NCBI RefSeq assembly: GCF_947179165.1 | Contig: NC_077245.1 | Location: 19,381,740 to 19,445,739, forward strand | DNA length: 64,000 nucleotides | Direction of reading: 5' to 3' | Source: Solanum dulcamara | Taxonomy: Eukaryota; Streptophyta; Magnoliopsida; Solanales; Solanaceae | In this document: piece after piece, positions 46,805 to 57,660 of the stretch | Layout: the number at the start of each line of letters is the position of its first letter | Numbering within the stretch: the first letter of the stretch is position 1 | Notes under the pieces: model-generated | Database searches by the model: none | Seen by the model: the letters and a program-made list of their open reading frames with translations, nothing else | Told to the model about the DNA's origin: nothing | Position numbers and translations under genes: made by a program

Positions 46805-46935
46805 TTACATCATTGTCAAATATCATCATTCACATCGTCATCAAACATCATCATCATATATCATCATTCACATCATCATCAAACATTATCATCACATCAT
46901 CATCAAATATCATCATCACATCAATCGTCAAACAT
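46805..46935. repeat. (CAT)n-rich low-complexity tract
   Basis: Repeated ATCATCATCACATC and ACATCATCATCAAA units inside the antisense solo LTR. The His/Ser-rich open frame over it is a consequence of the repeat. Confidence 0.85.
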
Positions 46936-47644
46936 CCACTCCGAAATCCTTATTTTAGTCCTATATTCATTTTATAGAAGAAAAGGGACATTCTTAACTA
47001 TCCAATTCATTCTTTTCATTCCAATCAATACATATATACACACAACTATCCATCACAACCTCAAGACATTTATGAGAAGAAATATCATCTTGGGTTCATG
47101 TGAATGAAACATGAATCCATACTCCCAACGAAACTCAACTCAACTCAAGAATATCATCCATACCTATAAATCTATATACAAGGATACATTTGTAGTTAAT
47201 AATATGAAAAATAACTATTTAGTAACTCAAATCATTAAAATCATCAATCAACCATTAGTATCTAAAAACATTCTATAGTTTAGGAAAAACTTTCAAGAAA
47301 ACCTTTCTAGAAGGTGCAATTCTTTCACAACTCCTAACCAACACATCTATGGGCATATGGAAAAACTCAATCCATATTTTAGGTTAGCCTTACATACCTT
47401 GTTTGAAGACTTTGAAGGAACTTGATGTGAGGTCTTCAATGGAAGGCTTGAATTCTTGAAGCTCTTGAACCCTTCTTGTTGGAAATGGAGAAGAAGAAGA
47501 AGAGAGAGAGAGAGAAGCTCCTAGGGCTTTTAGAGAGAGAGTGGGAGCTGAAAATATGATCTCAAAATAGTCTAGGGTGATACATTTATAATTTGGGTAA
47601 GTTCCCAAATTACCCCTCCTCAAAAGTTCTGAAAATAGGCTAAA

Positions 47645-47945
47645 AATGCACCTGGCGCAATAGTGGCGCGTCGCGCCCTTGCAGTGCCAGGCTGATTACG
47701 ACTAAAACATGCACACCTCGTAGTGGCGCATCGTGCCAAGGGCCAAACTACTGAGGCACATTCTTGGCGCGATAGTGGCGCGTCGCGCCCTTACAGCGCC
47801 AAGAATAATATTTTCTGGGTTCTGGAAATTGGCTTGAAAAACCCTGCACACCTTTTAGTGGCACGCCGCGCCAAAGCCCAAACTACTGAGGCATATTCTT
47901 GGCGCGATAGTGGCGCGTCGCGCCACTACGGCGCCAAGCCTAGTT
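47645..47945. repeat. GC-rich palindromic-word cassette with about 130-bp repeat units
   Basis: GGCGCGATAGTGGCGCGTCGCGCC and variants occur at about 47654-47682, 47766-47792 and 47900-47925, with intervening AGTGGCRCGCCGCGCCAA forms near 47723 and 47858. AAACTACTGAGGCAYATTCTTGG recurs ahead of two copies. GC content is far above the surrounding LTR. Confidence 0.85.
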
Positions 47946-49531
47946 TTCCAGCAATTGCAACCCAGGCCTGGAAATCTCTACTGTGCTAGTTCATCTTAGG
48001 ATCGCCATACCTTTCGACTCCAAACTCCAAAATTTACATTCTTAGTGGCGTTGGAAAGAAGACTCGACGACCATTAATTTAATAGGTCGTGGGCTACCCA
48101 GATCGTCATATATCAAAAGATAGGGTCGTTAGAAGTCAACCCCTCATGTAAACTCCTCCTCAAATTTAGCCACGACGAACCTTTTGGCTTGATTTGGTCC
48201 TAGGGGTCCTTCATGACCCCACATCACCTCTAACGCTTTTTAATTACTTAGGAACTCATCCTAACTCATGTGAAAAAAATTTCAAGTCCTCCGGTCCGAG
48301 TCTGCACTCACGTGAAGAAATGTTCGAATCTTAGCAAAACAAATTCCGAGGTGTCACATTATCCAAGACAAATGGTTCGCTTAGGACCATCAATGGTCTC
48401 CAAGTGCCAGCCACATCAAGGGTGTAGGCTCAGACCATGACACAAGCCTAACCCAAATACACAACTTGCGAAAGAAAACCATGTAAGAATAATAATAATA
48501 ATAAGTGGAAGACATGAATAGCATATAAGAAACAGTTCATATCATAAAGCTATAGTTTGATACAAAAAAGGCCCAAAAGTGAATAAAAAGATGAATTAAC
48601 ACAAAAGCAAAATTCCTAGACCTGATGTCACCTATACATGAGCTACTAAGTACTGAAAGGCTATATTTATATTATATTATATATATATAAAAGAGAAATG
48701 ACTAATCAAAATATAAAATACAAGTCTATACAAAAGAGGAAAAGAAGCAAGTCTTTGGACGTTGGGAGCTCACCATGATCCAAGTCTGTGACAGCCATGA
48801 AAGATCCAACACTCATAGAGGGTGGCTCGTACTAGAAGGTGCATCAAAAAAATATAAAAGTGTAGAATGAGTATCAAAACACAGGGTACTCAGTAGAAAT
48901 CGTAGGTTGATCGGGATTATAAATATCATATATATGAATAAAAGAGTAAGATAATGCAACTACTACTGTCTAACAATTCATCTAACAACCAATAGTACCA
49001 AGTATAGAGAAATTCACATAATAACAAGAAAGTAGAACCTAGTTAAAAAAACACAACCACATAACAGGACAAGACGATGTAATGTAATGGCCAAATTCTT
49101 AAAAATAAAAGCTCAAAAGAACCCTTGAGCCACCCGAAATGATACCTCAAGCTCGTCAATAGATGGTATGCAAATGAAACATGACCCGAAACTTAGTCTA
49201 CGGGCCTCCCCAGAGTGAAATCCTAGAGCTTATCAAAAAAATAGAATTATTTTATTAACGTCTTATAAAGCCATGTTTATTCAGAACTCGGGTCTCAAAT
49301 GTGAGACTAATAAGAATGAACAAAAAGTCTCTTTTAAGGCATAAAACTCCAAAAATAATATATTTCCCTTGTAAAACAAGTTCCTTAAATTAAAATGATA
49401 TCCCACTCCCCCGAAGCCCAAAAACTAGAAAACATACCAAATCTATTTAGAGAGGGATTGAAAACGAGGTTCTCCTTCTTTACCAAGAGCAAGTCATGAA
49501 ATATGCATATGTAATTTACATGAATGAAATT

Positions 49532-49763
49532 CAGTCAATATCAACAAATCTCACAATAAGTCACATCTCAAAAGAATCAGGTAAACACCCGTTACAGAGC
49601 AGTAGTGCTAACCTGGAACTCCAGCTCGTCCAAGTCTAATGAATTCAATCCAGCCAATATCAATAAATATCATAACAAGTTACATCTCATAAAAAGTAGG
49701 TAAACACCTATCATAGAGCAGTAGTACTAATCTGTAACCCCAACCAATCCAAGTCTTAAGCCT
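49532..49763. repeat. 119-bp tandem duplication
   Basis: Copies start at 49532 and 49651. Both contain CAATATCAAYAAAT, CACATCTCA/TACATCTCA, GGTAAACACC, AGAGCAGTAGTRCTAA and CCAAGTCTTA/CCAAGTCTAA. They differ by scattered substitutions. Confidence 0.85.
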
Positions 49764-50042
49764 TAGACCCAACAGTACAATCAATAAAGCAATAAACACC
49801 AAGGACAAACACCAAAAGCAACCAAACATTTCCACAACACTCAAGTGCATAAAAAGCTATGTTTTATATCACCTAGAAGTCTTCTAAGGAGATAAACTCA
49901 TCAAAAAATATGAAGGATCAACATAAGTTAAGGCTTAACAACTACATATTAAGCTAAAACACCCCAAAATAGCCTATTCAAAGTCTTGGGATCATGTAAT
50001 CCTAAAATCACCATCTAAAACCCTCCTAACGATCATACTACT

Positions 50043-50045
<3 letters not shown>

Positions 50046-50081
<36 letters not shown>
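50046..50081. repeat. (AT)n microsatellite, 36 bp
   Basis: A pure TA run. Confidence 0.95.
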
Positions 50082-50087
<6 letters not shown>

Positions 50088-50900
50088 ACCAAGTCAATTT
50101 TAGAAGAAGAAATCATAACCTACCTTAAAAATGAAACAACATCCAAACCTCTATTTTGGAGCTTTTCCTTTTTGAGCATCCTTCGAATGGTGCAACCCTA
50201 TCAAATCAACAAAGAGAACATCAAATCAAGACAAATGATACCCATATGATATTTAACAAATTCGAAATAAAAAAGGGATAAAATAGGATTGTGGGACCCA
50301 CACATAAAATCGCAAAAATGACTCTATCATAAGGTTATAACAAGCTCAACGAACTTGTGTCACAAAAATGGGTACAATTCGAGCAACAACCAAGCCAAAT
50401 TAATCCCACCATCACCTAACTCAAGAAGGATAAAAAATGGTAAAATAAAGAGGAATTTTAGGGACTTACCAAGATAAATGGAAGATTCAATGACCCCGAA
50501 ACATGCCCACATGAATTCTTGATGCAATCCAACAAAATCACTCAATTTGACAAAGAAATGCTCCTAAAACCGTGAAAATACTAAGTCTCTAAATGATACA
50601 TGCAAGCTAAAAATAGGTCTTTCAAAAGACTGAAGTGCTAGGTGATTTGGCCTTTACTGACATGGAGGTTAGGTCAACTGACCCTCCCGAATGCGAAGGC
50701 CAAATCGTGATTGTGGTGCCAGGCCCTTTACCCTCTGTAAATGTGGATCTCATCCCAAAAACACGGAAAACACCTTACCATACCTCTGCAAATATGGAGA
50801 ACAAGTGTTAGCTACACCAGCAGCTCTACATCAGCATTTTGCTAAGGATAGAAAATTCCCTGACAGGGGATCAGAATTCATTTTGAACCCTGACATAAGC

Positions 50901-51770
50901 AAACTACGCTAAACAATCAAAAATGATATTCCACACTTTACAAAATCAAAAAAACAACCAACGGAGGTCTTTTTATCAAAATATTGAGCCAAGTTAACAC
51001 GTATGTCTAAGTCCTTACTATTCAACGCATAGTTGCCCTTTCCTACATTGATTTGGCTACTTGTGACTCCAATACCTCTATGAGAATAAATATGTCTAAG
51101 TCATATTTCAGGTAAATGCAAGCTATAAGGACTTCCTACGACCCTATGGGTTCCTCTAGCCATGCTACACACTAAAAAAGATGGGGGAGCTGTATGGGTC
51201 CTACCTGGCCGGCCGAGGGCTGAGTGAGGGTATATGGTTTCTTACGGATTGCACTGGTTACAGATGGTACTATGAGTTTTCCTGCATAACTAGCATTTAT
51301 ATGCATAGTGTATCACTAGTAAATTGGTTGTTGTTTGTACCTTTCGATTTTATGGGGGCCGATTGGGTGATATTTGTTGTTTTATTCCTTCCAGGCTTAT
51401 GGGGGTTTGGTTAGATTATTTTTTGATGATATCATGTATTCCTATGTTATTATGCTAATAGTTGGCTAGGTTTTGTGGCTTAAGCTTATCCATTTGTTGG
51501 TGTTATTGTGTTGATGTCCTTTAGTCTGTTTGGGTGAATAACAATGGTTACCTCCAGTATATCCTTGGTTAGTCGATTTTTGTAGTACTTTCTAGTTTTG
51601 AGTAGGCTATTGTCTTGCTCTAGGTATGTCTTTTGACTCGGTTCTGTACTCCATGTGCCCTATTTTTTTATTCTAATTTACCTATTCTATCATGTTATAT
51701 CTCCTCTGTAGTTAATTATGTTGTACCTTACTTATTTATATGTTGTTTATACTTTCACTATCTATGGTAA
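50901..51770. other. Unassigned repeat-like sequence, no gene
   Basis: Nothing recognisable. The largest open frame (51181-51414) is only 77 codons and shows no known motif. The sequence ends where homology to the LTR at 57661 begins. Confidence 0.4.
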
Positions 51771-53550
51771 TTTTGCTGGTGCTTGATGTAGGGTCCTCTT
51801 AAATGGACCAGGTTCTCTTTCACTTAAGAGAGACCCATCACGAAAGTGAAGCTCCGCTAAAGTGAAGGTCTAGTCGCTTAAGCGACATCTGAGAGGTTTA
51901 GGCGAGCTTTAAGGTGTTTTCATCATTTTTAACATTTTCAAGCTCGGTTTAGGCGATTTCTTTGAGATGTTTCAGGAAGAAACTCTTGGTTAATGTATCT
52001 CTAACACTTTTCTTCAATTTTCATTGATTATTTTCGAATTGAGGATTTCAAATTGGAGATTTTGGATTTTCTTGAACATGAACTTTTGAAAGACAAATGG
52101 GGATTTTGAATTCATTTTAACCTTATTTTAAAAATAGTTTTCACCATTAGATTCCTGATTACTTGAGGAACATTTTTATCTAAAAATAACCAAATTCTGA
52201 GTTTTATTTTAAATATAAGATTTTTGACTATTTTACCCTTTTTCTCCCAAATTGCTTTATTTTAGTGTCAATAGCTTCAAAATGTGATTGTGATTCTATA
52301 TTTGATTAGATTATGGTGATTTGGAGTATTGGCAGAGAGGGAAGGTGGTTATTTTAGATTGTTCGTGACTTTTGGCTAAGGCAAGTAAAATTCTAATATT
52401 TGTTAAGTATGTTAAATCTTGTATTTTCCTATGTGAGGGAATTATGGTGTGTTGGGTCATTAGATCAAATTGAATTATATGAGTTGAAGTATGATAGTGA
52501 GAATTCAGATAAGGTTAATTTTCTGAGTGTTTTGAACTATGAGACATTGATCGATTATATGATTGTGGATTATATGATATCTTATGTGAATATTTATCAT
52601 GTTTCACTCATTATTTATGCATGTATTATATCTGTGATGGAGAAGAAATGATATGAGTTACGTACTAGATATTGGGACTAAGTTTTATACCAGTCAAGGT
52701 GACTTTCTTAGGTTTCTTCCAGCGGTCGAGGTCTTTTCCGATGGATATTATGGCTGAGGTCTCTTTCAACAGATATTAGCTGAGGTCTTTTTCGGCAGAT
52801 ACATGGTCTATGTAAGGCCTCCATGGGTTCCGGTCTAAAGTAATCAGTGGATGCGTATCGTAGGATAGACATGCATCACAATATTTGACATTGCATTTGC
52901 ATCTATTTCATCTTATGATTGATTATAATATAATATTTCTTGTGTTTGCCTGAGTATAGCGGTGAGAATGCATTCGTACTTTTTATTTGTAGACTGTCTA
53001 GTATTTTGATATAATTGTGACATAAATTTTATAGAGTATGCTATCTGAGTGTAGATGTGTAGTTTTGAAAGATTGTGGTTGTGATGTCAGGACTACTAGT
53101 GTTCTGCATTGCTTTACTTAGGGTTTAGTTTTTATTTTGCTGAGTACCGTATTGTTGGTGCTCACCCTTGCTTGTACATTTATGTAGGATTTGAGCCCGT
53201 AAATGCTTGCTCTTAGTTCTCCTTTGATCGGGCCTAACTTCTGAACGTGTGAGAGGTAGCAACTTGTTTTCTTCGGCAGACTCTCATCGTCCATTTACTT
53301 TATGCTTTATTCTACTTTAGGACTGAGACATATAGACTTATATCTTTTTATGTCTGCTGAAATAGTGGCTTATACATGTGACACCAAGTCTTAGGTGGTT
53401 TAGAATCTATTTTCCGCTTATCTTTATTTATATAATGTTAGACTTTACATTTTTGCCTTTTTTCATTTATTTTAAAGTGTTTGGACTCTTAGGTTGACTC
53501 GCCTTGGTGAGTTAGGCGAGTGTCGTCAAAATCGATTTTAGGTCATGTCA
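51771..53550 (+). repeat. Left LTR of the LARD-like element, 5'-truncated
   Basis: It aligns with 58645-60386 from TTGCTGGTGCTTGATGTAGGGTCC / TTATTGGTGTTGATGCAGGGTCC to the end GGTCATGTCA. About 0.98 kb of the LTR start, as judged by the right copy without its SINE, is missing. The word cassette is at 51791-51890. Confidence 0.85.
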
Positions 53551-56500
53551 ATTGGTATCAGATCCCAGGTTCAAAGGTCTCACGTATATAAGCTAAGTCT
53601 AAGTAGAGTTTCGAGGATCGGTACGGAAACGTCTGTACTTATCTTCGAGAGAATATGAAGACTGTTAGAAAATACCTTCATTTCTTGATTCTCTATCGTG
53701 CATCGTTGATCTTATCTAATTCCTATCATTTCACTCCATCCTCTTTCTTATAGAGATGACTCATGGTTAGTCCTGCATATGAGAAATTAAGGTGTCATTG
53801 CTTGGTGTTAGTGTCGAATATGGCATTGAGGTAAAATTGATATAATTATGGGAAGGATATGTAGTCAGACTTAGAATGCTCTGCGACTCAAAAGGGATGA
53901 CTAAGGTTATGGTTCAATGATATGTTCTGAGGTTATGACATTGAAAGATGAATAATTGTTAAGAGACTTCATGAACATCTCATCCTGTCTGGTTAGTTAT
54001 TCAGCAATGAAAAATATCACTGGTGTGGCTTATTCAACATCTGAAGTGGTTAGACAATGAAGAATTATATAATTAGGAAACTGAGTATGCGGTGAGCACT
54101 GTAACTTTGGGGACTATAGACTATGAAATTCGTCATAACATGATAGGTTACATAGTGTATGCTGATGATAATGTTACGTCAATTGAGACTTATAATTTCC
54201 ATAGCGATTTTATAGTGTGGGTGTGTATCATGAAAGGTTATGACGCTTCTACTATCGAGATACCTGTGCTTACTTAGGTAAGGTTATAGGTTATGTTACT
54301 TCTGCTATCGACCTGGCTTACGGAATGGTGCATATAATTTTTGGCCAGAGATTGAAATTCTTTGATAATGTTTTATAGCTATTTAATGGGTGTAAATATG
54401 CAGGCTATTTGAGCATGACCTTCTGAATGGATATGATGTGATATGGTGGTGGATCTAGAGAATATTCATGGTGTGGTACTAGTGATTCATCAAAACATAG
54501 ACATCTATGGAGTTATCAACTATTTCACCTACTCGGGTAATGAGGTTGATGTTGTATTCTCGGTTAAGAAATCAAGTAGTTACTACTATGAATGATTGGA
54601 TTAAGCATTAATTATAAGGAAAGTTATAGTGGTGGATCAACTGAATCCATCTTGTTATGTATTTTCGACAAGTTGTGACATTTGAGTTGACATGGTTAAG
54701 TTGGGGACTGGTGACTTCATGATAAAACAAAAGGAATAGACTGATATTGAAATGACAAGTTTATGGGTAAGGAAAGTCCCAACGAATACACCTATATGAA
54801 GGCAAGTAAGTATATCGAGGAGAAAGTATGTATGAGAATTGGTTAATTCATGGGATTTGACTGTACTATGAGTTTGAGGTATCACACCAATGATAATATT
54901 AACTTTGTGATGATAAAAAGGGTTGTTAAATATGGTAATAGAGTTCGAGATGGACTATGATTAGGGTGCAACTATATGGTAATTGATTTTGGTTAACGGG
55001 GTCCAGTATGATAATAACAACCCATGAGTATTGAAGGTTGTGGCTGCCACCACTTGATGAGTAATATAGATATATGGAAGGTGGTATGATGTGTTGGAGA
55101 TTGCTCGAGTAGAATCGAGAAAAGTATTAACTTATAATGGAATTTAGGGATATAGTTTGGCCTTTGGAATGAGGCGAGGACAAGAATGCTTACAAAGATC
55201 ACAAAGTTCAAGGATTTAACTTAGAGGATGTTGGAGAGTTGGGTTTAGAAACACGTGGCCTCATTTGTGTTGTTCTGGTTATGGAAATAGCACTCGATGT
55301 TCATCATTCGGGTTGAGTATGCTTTGAAAGTGGAGTCCACAGACACTCAGCTATGGCATTGTGGAAAGTTTTATAGCGATATCGAGTTTGACGACTGGCA
55401 TGGTTTTGGGCTCCCAATGAGGGATATGGAAAGATTGACGTATAATTGTTTAATGATAGGTTAAGGTGTGTAATTACATAAAATATTCAAGGTATGGACT
55501 AATGTTGACTGATAAAGGGATTGGTTTGCATGGTTGGGATAAAATTCAAGTTTTGCATCGTAATATCTACCTTTATAGTAGTTGGTTTTGTTAAGGTATG
55601 GCTTGACAAGGTAAGGAATGATTGATTGTGTCGATTGTTGAGAAATTAGAGGAACTTGTGCATGATTCGAGTGTGGAGTTATTACTTTTGGTGGTAAAAG
55701 AGTTCGATGAACTCTTCAGTTGAGAAGTTTAATTTAAGGTAAGAGGTTATATGTTGTGGATGTTTGGCCAAGAAATAATGATGATAAATGAGTTAAGTAA
55801 AGTAACACGAGTTTGGTGCATCAAAAAGTTCAAGTATTTTGTATTGGGTCATGAGTATGAGTTAAGAGTTTGAATTTTTTGGTCGTATTGCGCAGTGGAT
55901 ACAAGCTAACAAATGCGAAGAAGTAAGACCTTAGGTGTAGATCCCTAGGTTCAAAGTTGAAGGTTGTATGAGTTTTAGCCTTTGAGTTCAACTATGAAAA
56001 TGCAAGGTGGGATGGTTGAGCAGGATGTATGATGGATCATCAATGACTTTCTGAAGATTTGGTTTGATTTTAGATTGGGTAACAGATAGTAAGATATCAA
56101 AGATTTTGTGTTTTATGTGGGGTTAGATTGCTCAACTTATTATATGCGACTTATGGGCGCGCTGCTAGAAGGGTTTATATCTCTTTGTGGTTATTAAGGA
56201 TTTTAAGTTGGATTAATACTACTTGGTTGATAGGACTACACAGATTGTTGCGATACGATACATATTCACCTGATGGTGCATAGGTCTTAATGGAAGGGTA
56301 CTATGAGATTCAAAACTTAGAGTTTAGCAATTGGTTGAGACCTGTACCTGTCATGGGATGCTTAAATAGAAGGAAAGAGGTCAATAGTTCAAATTTTCGG
56401 AGACCACAATATGTTTCTAAGAGAAACTTGATACCAGTGACAGTTTGAGAAGTAAAGTAACTAGCCGATATGACTATGATGTTTAGTAATATTGGTAGTG

Positions 56501-57660
56501 TTAGTTTCACTGAAGTATTGTAGAGAGAATGAGAAAGTTGATAAATTGAGTGTATCTACGATTGTTATGAGACAAGGCTGGCTGATTGTGGAGTCGAACG
56601 AATGGGAAAGTGTGTTATGGACACTATAAAAGGAATATCCTATGATATTCGACTTCAATTCTGTATATCCTTATGTGACCACCTACCATGTTTCAGATAA
56701 GCTTCAACGTATGATTCTCTATTTATGATTCATGGCGTATTTTCACTTAAGTGGATGGATTTCTAGTAGTGGATCAAATGTACCGATCCATTTCCTTTAT
56801 GGTATGGTAAGATGATGATGCAAGTTTGGTTAGTTCAGATATGGAGGATTTGGTGTTGCCTTGTGGCAGTTGAAGTTTTCAAAAATTCTGCAAGTGTCAT
56901 CTTACTTAAGAGAATTTATAGAAGAGCTACCTTATATATTGTAGTTTCTCGACGGTCTTGTTTTTTTACCATGTCATTGAGGACATGTTCAGCTAGGTGT
57001 GATTTTATACTTGTAGGATCATTGGGCCTAGTTCTTCCATTTGGGAATTGACTACAATCACAGCTACTGTTTTAGTTTTTCGGCGATGTTATTAGAGGTT
57101 TTGTATGCTTGGATGTACTGTTCATCAGGTGGTTACTTGATCATCTCCTTCTTTGGATCAAATTAGTTGGGTTCTTCCTTGAAGGGTATGCATTGTCTAA
57201 AGATCAGGTGTTTGCAAGTAAAGCTCATGGAAGGATTAGGTTAAGAAAACAAAATTTAACTAAGATTAGAGATGGGTTTGTGCATTATGCATGTCTGGTG
57301 GTTCGTTCTGGATTCACTCCGGGTTTAGTAGGTAGTAGTTAAGAATATTCTCATGGTTATGTGGGGGAAAAGGTTCATTCTGATGGTTGTACTATGATTT
57401 AGAGAGTTTCGGTTCAGGTTTGATTCATGGATTAGCTTGTGGCTTGGTAATCACTCCTGGTTTGTAAATTTTTCAATTTTGATTCAGAAGTTCAGTTTTG
57501 GTAGTTGATCCTGATGATATGATTTAAGGATAAGTTCACTTGGGGGGGAGGGAGGCAAATACCGAACTTGGAGGTTACGCCTCGGACTCTTAGTTGCATG
57601 AAAATCCTTCTTTCTTTTACTTTATATTCTAGGACAAATATGGTTTTTAGTGGAGGATGA
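53551..57660 (+). other. Internal region of the LARD-like element, no recognisable coding
   Basis: After the primer site comes TTCTTATAGAGATGACTCATGG (53745-53766), the place and form expected for an acceptor-like sequence and gag start, but the frame stops at once. Open frames of at most about 80 codons follow (54092, 56812, 57109), without gypsy motifs. GGAGGTTACGCCTCGGACTC and TTCTAGGACAAATATGG near 57570-57645 resemble the 3' end of internal regions. Confidence 0.6.
53553..53572 (+). promoter_or_regulatory. Primer binding site, initiator tRNA-Met type
   Basis: TGGTATCAGATCCCAGGTTC lies two bases after the LTR end TGTCA. It follows the TGGTATCAGAGC... pattern complementary to the 3' end of plant initiator tRNA-Met, used by most plant LTR retrotransposons, with small deviations. 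Confidence 0.8.

Larger units (their letters stand above)
44824..48358 (-). repeat. Solo LTR (3535 bp) in antisense, TSD TTATC, inside another LTR
   Basis: On + it reads TGTCACGCCCCGGGAGGG to AATTCCGAGGTGTCACA. On the reverse strand this is TGTGACACCTCGG ... GGGCGTGACA, the usual form of a gypsy LTR. It is flanked by TTATC at 44819-44823 and 48359-48363. Inside are an ATCCAATC/CAACTCAA low-complexity zone (45500-45790), a CAT/CATCATCA zone (46805-46935), GA-rich sequence (47485-47560) and the GGCGCG word cassette (47645-47945). On the reverse strand a GTATGT donor-like site is at about 47395. Confidence 0.92.
40140..48442 (+). repeat. 3' LTR of the second chromovirus, split by two solo LTRs
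   Basis: It begins TATAACACCCCTGAAG right after the chromodomain region (probably TG changed to TA) and ends GGTGTAGGCTCAGACCATGACA at 48442. The LTR is in three pieces: 40140-41758, 44333-44823 and 48364-48442. Removing the inserts and one copy of each duplication gives about 2.19 kb of continuous LTR. Across the second insertion CTGAGTGAGTTATC joins CAAGACAAATGGTTCGC, a natural continuation. Its word cassette (about 40240-40620) uses CCGTGG, GTCCGCGGAC and TCCACGGGCTGTGGA. Confidence 0.85.
48443..50900 (-). repeat. Probable gypsy LTR fragment, minus strand
   Basis: The reverse strand shows the LTR-type order seen in the other families. There is a word cassette near 50880-50670 (CTCTGYAAATRTGGA and CGAATGCGAAGG forms). 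GGTAAGTCCC lies at about 50470 and AAGGTAGGTTATG at about 50125, both donor-like. CTACTGAGTACCCTGTGTTTTGATACTCATTCTACA follows at about 48900-48865. Exact ends and duplications could not be fixed. No gene is present. Confidence 0.5.

Noticed and set aside
47723..47989. 88-codon + strand frame with an internal peptide repeat (RAKGQTTEAHSW / RAKAQTTEAYSW)
   Set aside because: The peptide repeat mirrors the GGCGCG word cassette of an antisense LTR and has no start context or relatives.
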